Shown here: in pieces, positions 1 to 17,199 of the stretch
How the letters are laid out: each line of letters starts with the position of its first letter
Position numbering within the stretch: the first letter of the stretch is position 1
NCBI GenBank assembly: GCA_028023455.1
Contig: JAQFVV010006429.1
Span: forward strand, 744,001 to 808,000
Length of the DNA: 64,000 bases
Direction of reading: 5' to 3'
DNA from: Epiperipatus broadwayi
Lineage: Eukaryota > Onychophora > Udeonychophora > Euonychophora > Peripatidae
Notes under the pieces: generated by a model
Told to the model about the DNA's origin: nothing
Database searches by the model: none
What the model saw: only the letters and a program-made list of their open reading frames with translations
Made by a program: the position numbers and the translations under genes

Positions 1-520
<520 letters not shown>

Positions 521-524
521 TTGA

Positions 525-3721
<3,197 letters not shown>

Positions 3722-3767
<46 letters not shown>

Positions 3768-3809
3768 CTTTACTATATATATATATATATATATATATAT
3801 TAGTAAAGT
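3722..3809. repeat. (TA)n tracts with inverted flank
   Basis: Two TA tracts are separated by the arm actttacta at 3767-3775. Its exact inverse tagtaaagt lies at 3801-3809, so the second tract forms the loop of a 9-bp hairpin. The open frame on the plus strand (3612-3803) only translates TA repeats. Confidence 0.9.
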
Positions 3810-4990
3810 TGAAAAAAAAAAGTGAAATACTTCTCTGATTCATCAAGTGTTCATTGTACACAATAAACCAACTTTTTCTCTTTCTGTCATGTTTTTACAA
3901 AGTTATTTCAATAATACATGGATCAAATCCATGTCCATACTCTTTTTCTGATTATTCTTTTGATTTCTGGAATTTTCTATTGTTACACCTTGTGGAGGTT
4001 TTTGGAAATGGTCAACCATTTATTTTTGTATAAAATTTTTATTTTATACTAAAACTCAACCAATTGAACTTGATTTCTTTTTAATTTAATTTTATGAATG
4101 AATAATATTTTAGCAAATTACATTTGAATTTTGTAAATATTTAAAAACTCATTTAATAACAACAATGGACATAAACATCACCAGTGATTGTCAGTGGAAA
4201 CACTCTTTTTGAATACGAATAAATTCTTTATTTTGAGTTTTTTTTATTAAACGTGAATGAAAAAATGTGGATTTGTAATAAATCTATCAAACTCTGTTTA
4301 AAAAAATTGATATTTGCTTTATACTTATTAAAATATTTGAAAAAATTCTAACATCATGCTAATTTTGGCAGGTGATGCTGTCATGGAAACAGTTTCACAT
4401 AAAGTGTGGTTAAATCTAAACTGTAATTTCATTACAGTCAAGTTTATTAATTTTTATTTATAAAACTAAAATATGAATGAAAAATTAAATTGAATATGTG
4501 TATTCATTTTGTTCAGTCTGAAAAATAATCAGAAATATTTAATAATATATATTGCTTATATCACTTAATAAACAAGTAAAATCATATTTTTTTTTAATTT
4601 CAAAAATTTTAAGTGAAAAAGTGGCACAAGTTAGAAATGCCCTTAAATAAAATATTTCCTTTGAGAACAATAGAGCCAAGTCTATTGATATGTGATGACT
4701 TTTCATAAGACACTGATTTTTTTCACATTTTGTTTTCAATTAGAAAACCCATAAAATCCATACAGCTGAACCTACATTATAAAAAAATCTTACACTAATA
4801 TAAATTGTGCAAATGGCAAAACAGTAAACTAAAGCAGCAGAAATAATATAATTTTTCTGAGGTAAATATCCAATGATCCTCAATAAAGATGAGAATCATT
4901 GGTTATAAAATAGTGTTGCATTTGTAAAATTAGTTTTGGTTTTTCTGTGCATAAATAAATAGTGCATCATTCTCATTCTTAAATTTGCCT
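3810..4990. other. AT-rich spacer
   Basis: No coding or repeat structure is recognised here. The short minus-strand open frame at 4539-4739 has a biased AT-driven composition and no motif. Confidence 0.55.
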
Positions 4991-4991
4991 T

Positions 4992-5049
4992 AGTCTCTTT
5001 TTTACATTATATATATATATATATATATATATAATGTAAAAAAGAGACT
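4992..5049. repeat. TA-loop foldback, 19-bp perfect arms
   Basis: The arm agtctcttttttacattat at 4992-5010 is matched exactly in inverse at 5031-5049. The loop is (TA)n. This is a clear example of the foldback class that recurs through the window. Confidence 0.95.
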
Positions 5050-5059
5050 ATATATAAAT

Positions 5060-5061
5060 AT

Positions 5062-5095
<34 letters not shown>

Positions 5096-5097
5096 AT
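5060..5097. repeat. TA-loop foldback, 7-bp arms
   Basis: The arms attacta (5060-5066) and tagtaat (5091-5097) enclose a TA tract. It begins 10 bases after the previous foldback, so two such structures lie side by side. Confidence 0.8.
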
Positions 5098-6410
5098 GGG
5101 TTCATCCACATAACAAAATCCAGAATATATGTAAACACACTAAAGCTGACCAAATCTAGATAGTGAGACCTAGAGTTTGAACAACATTCAATCCATTTAC
5201 CTATACTCCATAATTCAACACCCTATAAATGACATATCTTAGGTTACAGATGAATTTCAATTTAATCACAGGCCAGCATAGCATAGAGTAACAAGAGACT
5301 CAAGCATGGACATAACAAAGATTAAATAAACTAAATATACTTACCAATAATTAAATTCAATATTTTAACATATATAAAATGATGCATACATTAATATGAC
5401 TTGTATGTGAATTAGGTTACAAGCAATAAAGAATGGAAATGAGTTTATATTTTAAGAAATAATTTAATTAATATAATAAAACAAATAATGATATAAAACC
5501 CACAATAATTATATAATTAGTATATGGAATATTAAGCTCACAAGCATTATATAGATAATGTGACTGACAGTTACTTATTATCTCATTTTAAACATTTAAT
5601 AAGTTTCTTTGTGGTGATTAGGTGTATACTTATATTTAATATGCCAAGCCCTAGTTGACTTGTAGCTTGCTAAACTATGAGGAACACATTAGCCAAAGTT
5701 ATAATGAAACCTACAGCACTTCTATGGTGTCCATCTATATCTAAGTTTAAATAGTGACAACATACACAGATTAGCATGTTAATTGAGATTAGGGTTTAAT
5801 CTAATGATGAATACTCATTTAATATGAGAGAGAGAGATCTGGTTAAACATAGATCTATGACACATCACAATATAGATAAAGATAATTATGGTGTGAGTGG
5901 ATTATTATTCACAGGTGTCAGCACTGAACACTTAATGTCCTAGGACTAAATGACTTAATACATATATAAGAACATTAAAAGTTCAGGGAATTGAATAAGC
6001 CTTTAATAAACAATCTGGACCATCATGTTAGAGTTCTACAATATTGCTTTACCCAAACTAAATGGATGAGCATGACATCTGCCAGTAACTCATCAGAAAA
6101 ACATGCAGCGAGCAGTTAATGTACAGTGTGTGCTTCATAAAAACACATTCACAATGTACATATAAATCAAACACAAATATGTTTAACTAACTTAGGGTGC
6201 CTTAAAAACAGACACGTCTATCTGAACAATTCTATAACCATTTCTCAAGACTAGTATATTAGTCATACTATATTCAGGGACTAAATAAATTAGAAACCTA
6301 GTTTAAAATACCAGACCTACATCTCTAATATATAATGTAAGAAGAGGAAAGCATATTTGATGAGCAATTAGTGATAAAACTTTATATGTTTTATTATCAT
6401 CTCCATGGCT
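5098..6410. other. Possible LTR-like repeat, diverged
   Basis: This block is bounded on both sides by TA-loop foldbacks. It has more even base composition than its surroundings and short matches (for example the phrase taatatgccaa near 5640) to the blocks at 9.4 kb and 52.3 kb. No coding sequence was found. Membership of family B is a guess from local similarity only. Confidence 0.2.
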
Positions 6411-6414
6411 AGTT

Positions 6415-6425
6415 CCCTGTAGACA

Positions 6426-6459
<34 letters not shown>

Positions 6460-6465
6460 ACAGGG
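6415..6465. repeat. TA-loop foldback, 9-bp arms
   Basis: The arm ccctgtaga at 6415-6423 and its exact inverse tctacaggg at 6457-6465 enclose a TA tract. Confidence 0.9.
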
Positions 6466-6467
6466 AT

Positions 6468-6482
6468 ATAGGTATAGGTATA

Positions 6483-6520
<38 letters not shown>

Positions 6521-6539
6521 TATAACCTACACCTATAGC
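6468..6539. repeat. TA-loop foldback, imperfect 18-bp arms
   Basis: The sequence before the TA tract (taggtataggtatataact) and the inverse of the sequence after it (agttataacctacaccta) match with a few differences. It directly follows the preceding foldback, as at 4992-5097. Confidence 0.8.
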
Positions 6540-6596
6540 AGAGCAAACTACAGTATTATGTAGGATGTAACTGATTATAACTACATTAATGAATAC

Positions 6597-6798
6597 AAAT
6601 CAATTAGTTAAAATAACAATAAGATCCACAAAATAGAAAGTTGGGAGTAAAAAATTCAATTACTTAATATTTATTAAAGTGAAGATATGAAAGACATAAA
6701 TCAATTAGTTAAAATAACAATAAGATACTCAAAATAGAAAGTTGGGAGTAACAAATTCAATTACTTAATATTTATTAAAGTGAAGATATGAAAGATAT
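6597..6798. repeat. 101-bp tandem duplication
   Basis: Two head-to-tail units, 6597-6697 and 6698-6798, are nearly identical and differ at only a few positions. Both start aaatcaattagtt and end gatatgaaaga. The close similarity suggests a recent duplication. Confidence 0.95.
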
Positions 6799-6861
6799 CT
6801 TCACAAAGAATAGACTAAAATGATGTAAAATTGTGTTTTTGAGTTATTTGGCATATTAAAA

Positions 6862-6902
6862 TATATATATATATTGTACCGTTTATTTATATATGGTACA
6901 AA
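6862..6902. repeat. Short TA tract and hairpin
   Basis: A TA tract is followed by tgtacc (6876 on) and the inverse ggtaca about 14 bases later. The phrase TATATTGTACC is the same start seen at the LTR-like repeats of families A and B. Confidence 0.6.
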
Positions 6903-8560
6903 TATATTGGCATTTGGTAAAAGCTAAAAAATAAAAGTAGATTTAGATTTTTTTTTTTGAGTCTAATTTATTTTGTTTAAAAAAATGTACAATGAAAATT
7001 AAATTGTTCTTTCATATTTTTTTATGTAATTAGAAATAAAAGTTAAAATTGGAGAGAACAAAAGACATGCAGATTACTAATCCTGATAAAGTAAAAGAAT
7101 TCAAAAAGTAAAAAGATAAGCTAAAAGAAAAATATTTTGGCTAATTAAAGATGGCTGAAAGATTTGCGAAAAAAAGAAAACTTTGTAACGTAAATTTTAT
7201 AAGGAATTACCAGATTAATTATCAGCATATATTTTTTTGATAAACAAAAGGATGTGCAGAAGTCTGAAAACTGAGCCTCTAGTGTAAAAAGGCAGAGACC
7301 ATTTTGACAAATGTCTTGTTTTTTCTATTTTTTCCTTTGGATGGTTTTGGATTATTAATTCCAAGACCACTTCACAATGAAATAATCCTTCATGTAGGAG
7401 TAGATTGGGACTTTAGCTGACATCATTAAGAAGATGGACACTAGAAAAGCTTCTGTGACTAGCCTTTGGAATAGACTACAAGATCAACTAATAATTAATG
7501 GCCAAGCTCATTCTCACTCAAAAAATTATGCATAGTAAGCTACAATCTTCATGAATTCACAAAACTTACCGGTAAGCTATGACTCTTTAATATTCCCAAT
7601 TATGACTAAATTGTCGACAAACCATTTTGCAAACAACTCGTAACAATATACATATAATAGAATCCGGATAGAGACTTTAATTTTTCTGTTCAAGAGACTT
7701 TAATTTATCCAATAATTTTCTTTTAATTGTGAAACTTGTTTTTTATTAATGTATTCATATTTGGATTAGTGTGTGTTCTCTCCAGTTTATTTAATTTATA
7801 ATTTAACTTAAAAAGATTTTTAATCTGTTAGAATAAAAATATTTCTTATATCAAATTTCATTTGTAAGTTATTAATAATATTTATTAGTGTTTATTATTA
7901 AAATTATTATTAGTTTAGTAAGATTTAAAAACATAATTTACTTTTGCCAATATGATATAAATAAGTTCCAGAAAAAATAATATATTTAAAAAAAAAAAAA
8001 AATTGGTTACAGTAAAATCTAATACTGATTCCTTAAAAGCATTTTTCTTTTTAATTTGTGAGACATGCTGGCAACAGATTTTAGCGGTTTCTTATGAATC
8101 CCGGCACCCAGATCAAATAAATTAAAAGCTCATTTCATCAATAGCACAATTCGTAACAATTCTATGCCGAGTTGATCAGGAAACATAGTTATGTTTTTTT
8201 AGAAATAGAAATACAACTTTCTTCTTTTTGACATAACTTGATCAACTCATGCATTTATAATGCATATAGAGGTCTAGCAAGACAGAAAACATTATAACAT
8301 ATAATAAAAATGATAAAAATATTAAAACAGGTTGAAACAAAATAAATAGGCATAAAACAGTAATTTATAGATTAAAGTAGATTATTACAGTGTGTTACAA
8401 TTTTAGAAAGATCTTTTTAAAATTACAAGTTTTAATTTCAGACAAGATTGAGTGTTACATTAATTTAAGATTTTATAGAGAAAACACAGAATATTCACTT
8501 ATACTATAGCCATCTTCAATAGATAAAAATTAAAAATTAAAAGTTTATAAACAAAGTTCT
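6903..8560. other. AT-rich spacer
   Basis: No coding pattern or named repeat is visible. Poly-A and poly-T runs are common. Confidence 0.55.
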
Positions 8561-8574
8561 ATCACAAGTGGAAA

Positions 8575-8880
8575 TGTTACCGATTTTCTTTGTTGCAGCT
8601 TCAGGCACACTGGGCAGTAATGTTAGCACTATTTTTTCTTGGATAGATGGCTTGGTTGCAATTAGGATCTTTGTACAACAGGCTGCTAGCTGGAATGCTA
8701 TTCATCACAGTGGTGATGGTTAACTATGATAGCATATTAAAGGGGACGATAGACCATCACCTCTCACAGGAAAAGTGGCAAGTCTATGCACTCTACTCTT
8801 CCATGATAAATTTCAAATGGGCATGGATTCAGCTTACCACTCAATTGTTAGCGAACAGTATATATCTTGATTACTAAAAA
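8575..8880 (+). other. GC-richer block, possible end of family B repeat
   Basis: This 300-bp block is richer in G and C than its flanks. It resembles the block at 13.88-14.06 kb, with similar phrases of the form gcactctactcttccatg against gcactttactctgtcatg. The 76-residue open frame inside (8647-8877) has no recognised motif and no homologue-like pattern. I read the block as a fragment of an LTR-like repeat rather than a gene. Confidence 0.3.
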
Positions 8881-9003
8881 TTGAACTATTTATATGACTT
8901 ATCTTTGATCATCTGGTTGTTTACAAGATTATAGACTTCTGGAAAATCTATTAGCAGATCTGTGACATTTAACATATTTAATTTTTAAATTTTAACTTTA
9001 GTT

Positions 9004-9290
9004 ATTATATATTAATTATTATATTATATTAATGAAAAATGGGTGTGACCTAAAATGTGTATTCTTTTCAAGTAAAACGTATATTCAAATAAATATCAAA
9101 CAAAAAAATAACAGTAAGAACAGTGGCATGAGATATTATGCAAAAAGAACTTTACAAATTGTAATATATGAAAAAAATATAATTTATTATTATATTATTG
9201 AATAATGGGGGGGGGGGTGACCTAATATATATATATATTTTTTTAAGTAACAAGCACATTCAAAAAATAAATATCAAACAAATAAACATT
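9004..9290. repeat. Direct duplication, about 172-bp spacing
   Basis: Segments 9004-9111 and 9186-9290 share the order: TA-rich stretch, G run, gtgacctaa, then a segment containing aaataaatatcaaacaaa. The second copy has the G run expanded to about 11 bases and a TA tract inserted after gtgacctaa. Confidence 0.75.
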
Positions 9291-9362
9291 TCTATAAAAT
9301 AAAATAAATAAAAACAAAGCAAATCAATAAACATCAAAATAAACCAATTTATTATAAGCACT

Positions 9363-9388
9363 GAGTATATATATATATATATATATAT
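9363..9388. repeat. (TA)n tract
   Basis: The tract immediately precedes the tgtactggtcag start of the next repeat. Confidence 0.95.
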
Positions 9389-11640
9389 TGTACTGGTCAG
9401 AATTGTATGTTCATTTAACAAGGTTTAGAATCTAAGAAAAAGTACCCTAAATCCACTCATGCCCAAGATACACAGGTCAGGAGCAATCATAGATTCTGCC
9501 CTATTTGCTCTTCTCTAAAATTATAACATTATAAACAACACGTCTGATGCTAACAGATGAAATTTATTCATTTCAGTTCCAGAGACACAGCAAAGAAACA
9601 TGAGATCTATAGGGTAATTAATGTAAATAAAGACTATCAAATCTTGGCTCAATAAAATACCTTATGTGAAGGGATAATTTATAAATTTTAAATGAATTTC
9701 ACACAGCTAGCATTGCAAAAGAAACATGAATTATAAAATAGTAATCATCCAGAATGAGCAAGAACAGAACAATCCAGAGATAAATGTCCATTTAAAATAA
9801 TCAGTTATAACTTCTAAATATTACTAACACTATTATAAATATTAAATGGAAATCAATGAGTGAGATTTAGTAAGACACAAACGCATAAGTAATTATCAAC
9901 ATAATAATTTAATGAACATAAACAATTCTAATTTACATCAAGAGCATAGCACATATTTAATATGGCTAATATTTTGCATATAGACAACTGATTTAGTATG
10001 CCAATGAGCTATAAATAATAAAAAAATAATGTTATTAATGCAGTGACCATTTCTTTAAGTAACAATAATGACGTTTATAATTCCATCTCCAAAGAGAGGT
10101 TTACTCTTGATATGACAGTTACATAATTTATTGTTCATGAACATATCTGGGCCTGTACAAATGAGGAATGGGTTAGCCTAAATAAGCTTTACTGTGACAA
10201 TCCTAAAATATTCAACTAATTATTAAATGAGTGGTTTACAAACATGACTATGCCACGTCTTATAGATAATATGAGAACTACACATAAAAGAACTCGCAAT
10301 GCTAATTATAATGACAGCATTTAAAATGGAGAAGATGTCCATCTTTGGACTGAAAGGCTTTATCATATATATGATTCACTTGTATTTATCACAAGGCGAT
10401 ATTCAAAAATATGAATGGTAAGGATTCCATGGTATGCTTGCTGACGTTTTACATGCAGAGCCTTAATACTCTAACGTTTGTCCTGAGATCGGTTCTACCA
10501 AACCACATTTTTAGACGAGTTACGTGAAAAAAATCTGGAGTTTGGATGAATAAATATGATAAAGCAAAATATAAATTCTTTAAAATGCTATCATAAGTAA
10601 GCAACATGAATATGGCTTAAGTCTTAAATGACTAATGAAGTAATCTAAGCTTAAATAAAGCAATAATATCATGTGTAATGCCATGATAAAATAATAACCC
10701 ACTCAGCATCGTATGTATAACTTTAATAAATTTAGGATGTTGAATATAGAAGAGGGAAAAATATTATTTTTCCTGTTTAACAAGCCCAAGTATTCTTAAA
10801 TGACAATATATCATAAGCAAGTTAATGCTCGATGGTGTGAAAGCAATAAATAATTATTTAAAATAGGTTAATAATTAAAATTATTTTAGAAAACATAGAA
10901 TGCATCTAAATAAATAGTGTCAACAACAAAAAAATTTATCCTATTCCATAATATAATATTTTAAACAATCCGCCATTAAGCATTTATTTCAAAATATTCA
11001 ATCGAGCGAACTAGCATTCAACAAGAAATCTACGTTTAACTATTTAAACATTCCAAAAACATCGGAATGATGGTTGAAATAATATAAGTTTGCCAGATTG
11101 AAACATTAGCATACCAAAACTAATTTAATAAAAGACATAGTTTAAAATAAGTTTTGCCGCATGAAAAGATAACTAAAGTATGAAACTTTAAAACTAGAGA
11201 TAGATTTAAAATATATAATTCTGTACTAGCCTTTGATAAAACGAGATTTTAAAACTTAAGAGAGAAAATCACAAATTTAACGATAATTAAGTTTATAGTC
11301 AGTTACCAAATAAATAAAGATTACATTATGATTACAATTAAAATTTAGGAAAAAAGTGAGGAATAGAAAGAGTTCATTCTTTGGCAAAACGGATTACTTT
11401 AGTAATTATGGTGGCCATTTAGAATAACTACACAAAGTTTGAATGCAAAGGCACAATATTGACAAAATAATGGTAAACATCTTCCAATAGTTCTTTCACA
11501 GTTAAACATAACAGTTCTTAAGCAGAGATGGCATGGCAGAAAGGCAGGACAAAGGTGATTTAAGATCAGGGAAAGCAAATTCCTTTTATTCACAGTTTAT
11601 TTTGTTTCCACTCTCTAAATAAATACGAGAGAGAAGAGTG
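9389..11640 (+). mobile_element. LTR-like repeat, family B copy 1
   Basis: It starts tgtactggtcag directly after a TA tract. The first 200 bases align by eye with 42557-42765, sharing the start, agaatc-aag, and the caagatacacaggtcag region. They align more weakly with 12184 onward. No RT, protease or integrase motif was found. The right boundary is not defined; base composition changes near 11.6 kb. It could be a solo LTR or an unclassified interspersed repeat. Confidence 0.35.
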
Positions 11641-12170
11641 ATTTGAACTCCTTTTGCACATTCCTAGAACTTCTGCTCCTCCTATACTTGAAATTTGGCA
11701 ATATTGGAAGATGTAAACAATATGTTCAGAAAGCATTATTTAAAAGTATTTTTTTATAAAATTGCAAATAACTTTAAGAATATGATTTTTGGTTTGACTT
11801 GAAATAATTAAATGAGAATAACATTTTTAAATTGTAATAATACTTTTTAGAATTTTCTGGCATTGCTTTAGCTTTACATTAATTGTATTTATTTTTATAT
11901 CTGTAATACATATAAGCACATACACAATTATCTAAGTGAAGGGAATTTACAAGCTTGGAAATAAAGTATACTTAAGCTAAAATAATAATTCAACTGGTTA
12001 CACATAATCATTTTGAATAAACAGGGTGGAAGTGATATGTGTATATGTGTGTGCTTAACATTCCTAGATGACCAAATAAACATATAAACTGGTTCAAACC
12101 CTACTTTAAAGGTATGTAATGTCATCAGGCAGTGAAGTTAAATATGTACTACAGATTTACCACTTCAATA
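11641..12170. other. AT-rich spacer
   Basis: No gene is visible. A tRNA B-box-like phrase (ggttcaaaccc, near 12092) lies here without a matching A box. Confidence 0.5.
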
Positions 12171-12183
12171 TATATATATATAT

Positions 12184-14070
12184 TGTAACAGTCAGAATCG
12201 TCTATCTCGCTAACACACTGCAGAATTCAAACCCCAGACATGAAACTGAACATTCTAGGAGGGGTTGCCTTCTAGATATACTAAGTTCGAATCTAAAGCC
12301 CAAATTTCACAGCGCCATCTACGTGACAACACATCTGATGCCACTACTAGTACGACCTTTGACCGGTGCCTGGTGGTCAGGGAGAAACCAAAAGACTCTA
12401 TACTAAAAGAAGTTTGGGTGGCTAATTAACGTCTATGGATTTACAAAAGAAATGCAGAAAATATATATATAGACCGAGACAGTGATAGGAATCAATAAAA
12501 TAAGATATCAAATTTAGTTTAAATAATTTCACAAAATTTATTCATAAAATATATATATAACACCACTGTCTGCTTATATGAGACAGGGATGCGTATTAAA
12601 TAATTATGGGCATTATATTTCAATAAATGACAAAACAAAGTGATATATTCTATTCCTCGGGCTAATAGCATTACGATAATGTGCTTGACGAGATAGGAAC
12701 ATGTGCAAGGTGCTTTGAGTAATTATACAAGTTTAAGAAAATATTTGAAATTAAGTGTTCTAAAATATTTATTGATTTCGAGAATAGCACGGACAAAAGC
12801 TTACTAAGCGACAAAGTGGGAATGTGATCAAAGCATTCATTTGAGAATAATAATAATAATAGAGTTGCATTGGGAGGTCAGTATTACTGATAATGAATTT
12901 ATTAAAGTTGGAGGGTGTGACATGTTTAAATCACAGATGCTTTGTAAAATAAATATAAAATAAAACAATATTGGAGATCCGGAATAATTACGGAGGGCAT
13001 CTCGCCGCTAACCCGTAGGAAAGTATTTTGATGAACAGCCGAAACTTAGCAACTGGGTGACGATTGCGTTTAATTTCCAGGGGTGCCATTTGTGAACACC
13101 CTCTGCCTGGAAACTTGCAATAAGTGAAAAGAACGGACTTTGCCGTGTAAAGAATCCTTGGAAAAATAAAACAAAGCGGTCTCAACAATCAATTCATTTA
13201 CCAGCAATACGAGACTAGTGTATATAAAAACATACTGAATGGGTTTTACTTGGATTAAGAGAAATGCCCAATCAAATTCCCCGAAATTCATTTAAAAGGG
13301 TCCGCACATTCTCGACGTCAATGATGAACTTTATAATTAAAGTAGAACACAGTAATTAAAATAGGAAATGCATGCTTGCGGGTTTGAAAAGTAAGTATAG
13401 ATTTATATATGCAATCATGCATTAGGGGACACATTTAATCATTGACCTCGCACACACTCTCATATTAGATTAAAATCAATAACATGTAGATTTTAAACTA
13501 TGTGATTATATTATATATTAAAGAAAAGAATCACCCTCGAACAAGTGATTTGCAAGATAATAAAAATTGGAAATTATTTAGAAATTGAAAATATGCCTTT
13601 ATAGCGGCATCTTAGTTTCAACAAAAGGAATGATTCACTCGATCAAAGATGATTCTGACACATTATCATAATAAGATAACAGAAAGCTTAATAAATCGAA
13701 AATATTAACCCAAGGATAGAGAGCAAAATGTTGAGTATATTTAAACACATTAAAGAAATACATAATGAAGTTATGTGAAATATAAGAAAAACATTTTTAA
13801 ATAGCTATAGCATGTTAGTTATCACAAGAGCACTTGGGTTAATTTAGGGTTACCTCTGGAGAAGCATTTTCAGGTAGATGTTCGGCAGGTTTTATAATTC
13901 AGCAGCAAAATCTGGAAATGTTCATATTTTTGGCAGCGGCAGCAGTTCTGGGGTTCCCTGTGATAACTTCCGATGGTCTACGGCAGCATATGACCATTTC
14001 GGAGAGAAATAGCCTTCTTGCACTTTACTCTGTCATGTCAAGATTTACAAATTACTACTATAATTTTGGT
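12184..14070 (+). mobile_element. LTR-like repeat, family B copy 2
   Basis: It starts tgtaacagtcagaatcg after a TA tract, similar to the start of copy 1. It is followed by GC-richer DNA with a cgccatctacgtgac phrase and a distinctive end near 13.9-14.06 kb. Related end segments may lie at 8575-8880 and near 53.99-54.19 kb. Short open frames inside (12119-12406, 12988-13291) show no domain. Boundaries are approximate and the assignment rests on similarity by eye. Confidence 0.35.
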
Positions 14071-17000
14071 TAGAAACATTAGACCTCAGAATGATTTCTC
14101 TTAGAAACATTAGAAGAAACTGGAGAACAAAAGAAAACCCTTCTTTTTATAGTAGACGTTAACAATAGAACTGCCTGGGAGCATTACAAAAATATATTGG
14201 ACTTATCAGCTGTAATTAAATCTATCCCAATGTCTAAAGGAATTCAACATTAATTAATTTCTTTAGTTAATTTCCCTGTTGACATTCAGATTGCAAACTA
14301 GATTTAATTAAAAATTACTTTTACTAATTAAAGAAAACCTTAAGTGGACATCTGCTGTTTTTAGATAAAACTTATATAATATTAGCTAATTAAACTATTG
14401 TCCCTCATTTATTTTAAAGAAATATTTGGAATAACTTTTATTAAATTAAACGAAAGTTATTTTACTTTTAAATTGCAATATAATATTTACTAAATGAGTT
14501 TTATTTTAAATCAAAATACATTACAATGGTAATATATTTGTAAATAGATTCAAACAAAATAACTTTAACAATTTATAATTTTGATATGTTTTAAAATGAA
14601 TATCATAGTGTGTGCGCAATTACGACTTATATAACTTACTTTTTAATAAATGTAAATTATGTGAACAAATACATAATTCATAATATTTTATTTTATTTGG
14701 GAATAAGTTATATATATATAATACGAGCATTGTGCTCGTGGTTTAAAATTAGGTGGGATTTTCGGTATATAAGTGTATTGCAGACGCACTATGATAGATT
14801 GGGGTTCAAACTAAGGTATGAAGGTAGGAAGTAGGTGAGAAAAGGTGAAACGAAGATCTGCAAAGCAGATCTTACTGTTTCAATATATATATATGGGAAT
14901 AATAATCTTGATAAAATGATGATTGCTGGTTCAGCATAAAATGTGTATTGGGGATCATTTATTCTTTTCACATTGTGTGGTTATGTGTGTGTATTGTTAT
15001 ATGAGATAGAGTGAATGGATTGAGGGAGTTTCAAAGTCTGTGTTCAAATACCCTATATATTACTGTGTAGCTGGTTTTATAAATATATAAAATATTTTTT
15101 ATCAAAAATAAAAAAAGGCAGTACTTACTGCTGATGGGAAGATGTAATATAAATGTTGATATTACATTTTCATAAAGTCAAAATTAAAATTGCAGTAAGC
15201 AGCAAGTGAATCCATTTCTGTGGGAAAAGCATTTTTCCAGTGACTTAATATAAGAAAATGAGAGGGAAAATAATTAAAAATTGCATGTTTCAAAAAAAAA
15301 TCATAAGAAATTGAAATTTTATCATAGAAAAAAATATGTACATTATCTTGCAACTGGAAAGATGGTGGACAGAAAAAGTAACACTCATATGTTTGAGATT
15401 AATCACTACTGTTCAAACTCAGTAGTTACAATAAACTTAGGCTGATGGGTTCCAGGTTAAAGCAGGAGTGAAGGAGTAACAAATTAATTGCTTAAAAATC
15501 ATAAATTTTTAATAATAAAAATTATTTCATTCTTTTAATTTCACTTTTTTTTAAGAAGACATTCTTATTCTCATCAAAATTAGTAATGTAGTTTCTATCT
15601 CTTCCATTGATATATTAGACAGAACTAAAATATTTATTTCTAATTCTACTTTTAAGTATTTTAATTTTTCTATTTTAGACCAAACTATTCTGGCCTATAT
15701 ATATAGCTTTACAAATAAGCGATAATATACACTACCAGGGACAATCATTTTATCAAAATTTTATTTGTATTGTTCCAAGAAATACTTTTTCTCCAAGCAA
15801 TTTTCTTATTTCTAAAAAAAAATTGTATTATTTTTATTTACAATTGTATAAGAAGCAATTTAAAAACCAAAGAAATAAAATCATATTTTCTTTATCTTTC
15901 ACATTGTTACAATTATTAATGCCATCATAATTCCTATTAAATAAAATACTTTTAAATTTATCAGAATAGCCAACACTCAAATATTTTTTTATAAAATTGA
16001 GTTTTTTAAATAAAGTTGCATTATTAAAAAGATTTAACTTAATGGTTAATTATCACAAGTTATTTTGTTTTTTAACCAATTTCCCCCTGATGATGTTTTT
16101 CATAAGTAGTATATGTTAAAATGCATGTAAAATGGTATATTTTATTATAATAAATTTTTGCTGAAGAATTTGTGGTAAAAGGCAGGAAATTCAAAATTCC
16201 CACTTTTACAATAGACATAAGCCCCACCCTGACATGTTTAGTCATTGTCTGTTGCCATGGCTGTAAAATGTTTGGTGTTTTATGACATTGTTTAAAGTAA
16301 ATAGTCCCAATGACCAAAAACTTGTTTATTTGCAAATTTATTATGGTTTTAGATTTTTTTTAAAAAAATAATTTATACTATGTTTATTAGATATCAAGAA
16401 ATATAAATTATTAATAACTTATTTTGACTTGAAATACTTTATTTTCAAAAATATAACATCATGTAAACAATGAATCTAAGCATGGCCTGAAGCAATTTAC
16501 AAGCTTACTTTCTATGTCAGCAATCTATTTATATTTATGAGTATGAAAATATCACAATTTTGCAATAAGTATTCAAAAATGTTAAACTTTTAAAGCATAA
16601 TTCATTAGATATAAAACAAATAAATAATTATTTGTTTGCATGTTTAAAAATAATAAGAATTAAATAACATTTTGTTGATTTTATAAACAGAACATAATCT
16701 TTCTAGAAATGTTGAGGTCTAAACTTTTTGTTTTGTTTATGATCTCATTTTTTTAATATTTACAGAAACAAAATGTGAACATTTAAAATTTATTTCAGTA
16801 GTAAACAAAAATATTTATCAAATAAAGTCAAATTTAATATTTTTAGATAAGTAATAATAATTTAATCATATATTTTATGTTGATTTGTGAGACAAAGAAA
16901 AATATCAGAAAATGCTGAAATGTGAATGCATGTCAGAAAGGTTAATCTCTGACTTCTACAGCAATAATTTTTAAGAAACTTTTTTATGAGATATAGATTG

Positions 17001-17150
17001 ATAGCTTTCATGTTTAATTATAGACCTTAAATCTTTACTCTTAACATTGTGACTACAGACATACCAAACAATTAATCTTGACATTTCTTATCACCAATAT
17101 ACCTAAAAATTTGAATTTAATAAAATCTAACTCTTCACCCTTCTTCTACA
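14071..17150. other. AT-rich spacer with one small hairpin
   Basis: No coding sequence was recognised. A 9-bp hairpin, aagatctgc / gcagatctt, lies near 14850-14875 just before a TA tract, downstream of a B-box-like ggttcaaac. This could be the remains of a short element. Open frames at 14610-14971, 15162-15353 and 16072-16335 have no motif. Confidence 0.5.
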
Positions 17151-17199
17151 TCATATTTTATAGAAGAATCAAAACAAATAAACTTATTTACCAACTCTA

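Noticed and set aside
8647-8877. 76-residue ATG-started frame, candidate small gene
   Set aside because: It shows no motif, and the block resembles other copies of a repeat (13.9 kb).
11399-11593. 64-residue minus-strand frame with several cysteines
   Set aside because: The cysteine spacing fits no known zinc motif and there is no supporting context.
12092-12102. tRNA B-box-like ggttcaaaccc
   Set aside because: No A box at the right distance and no cloverleaf; probably chance or a decayed SINE.
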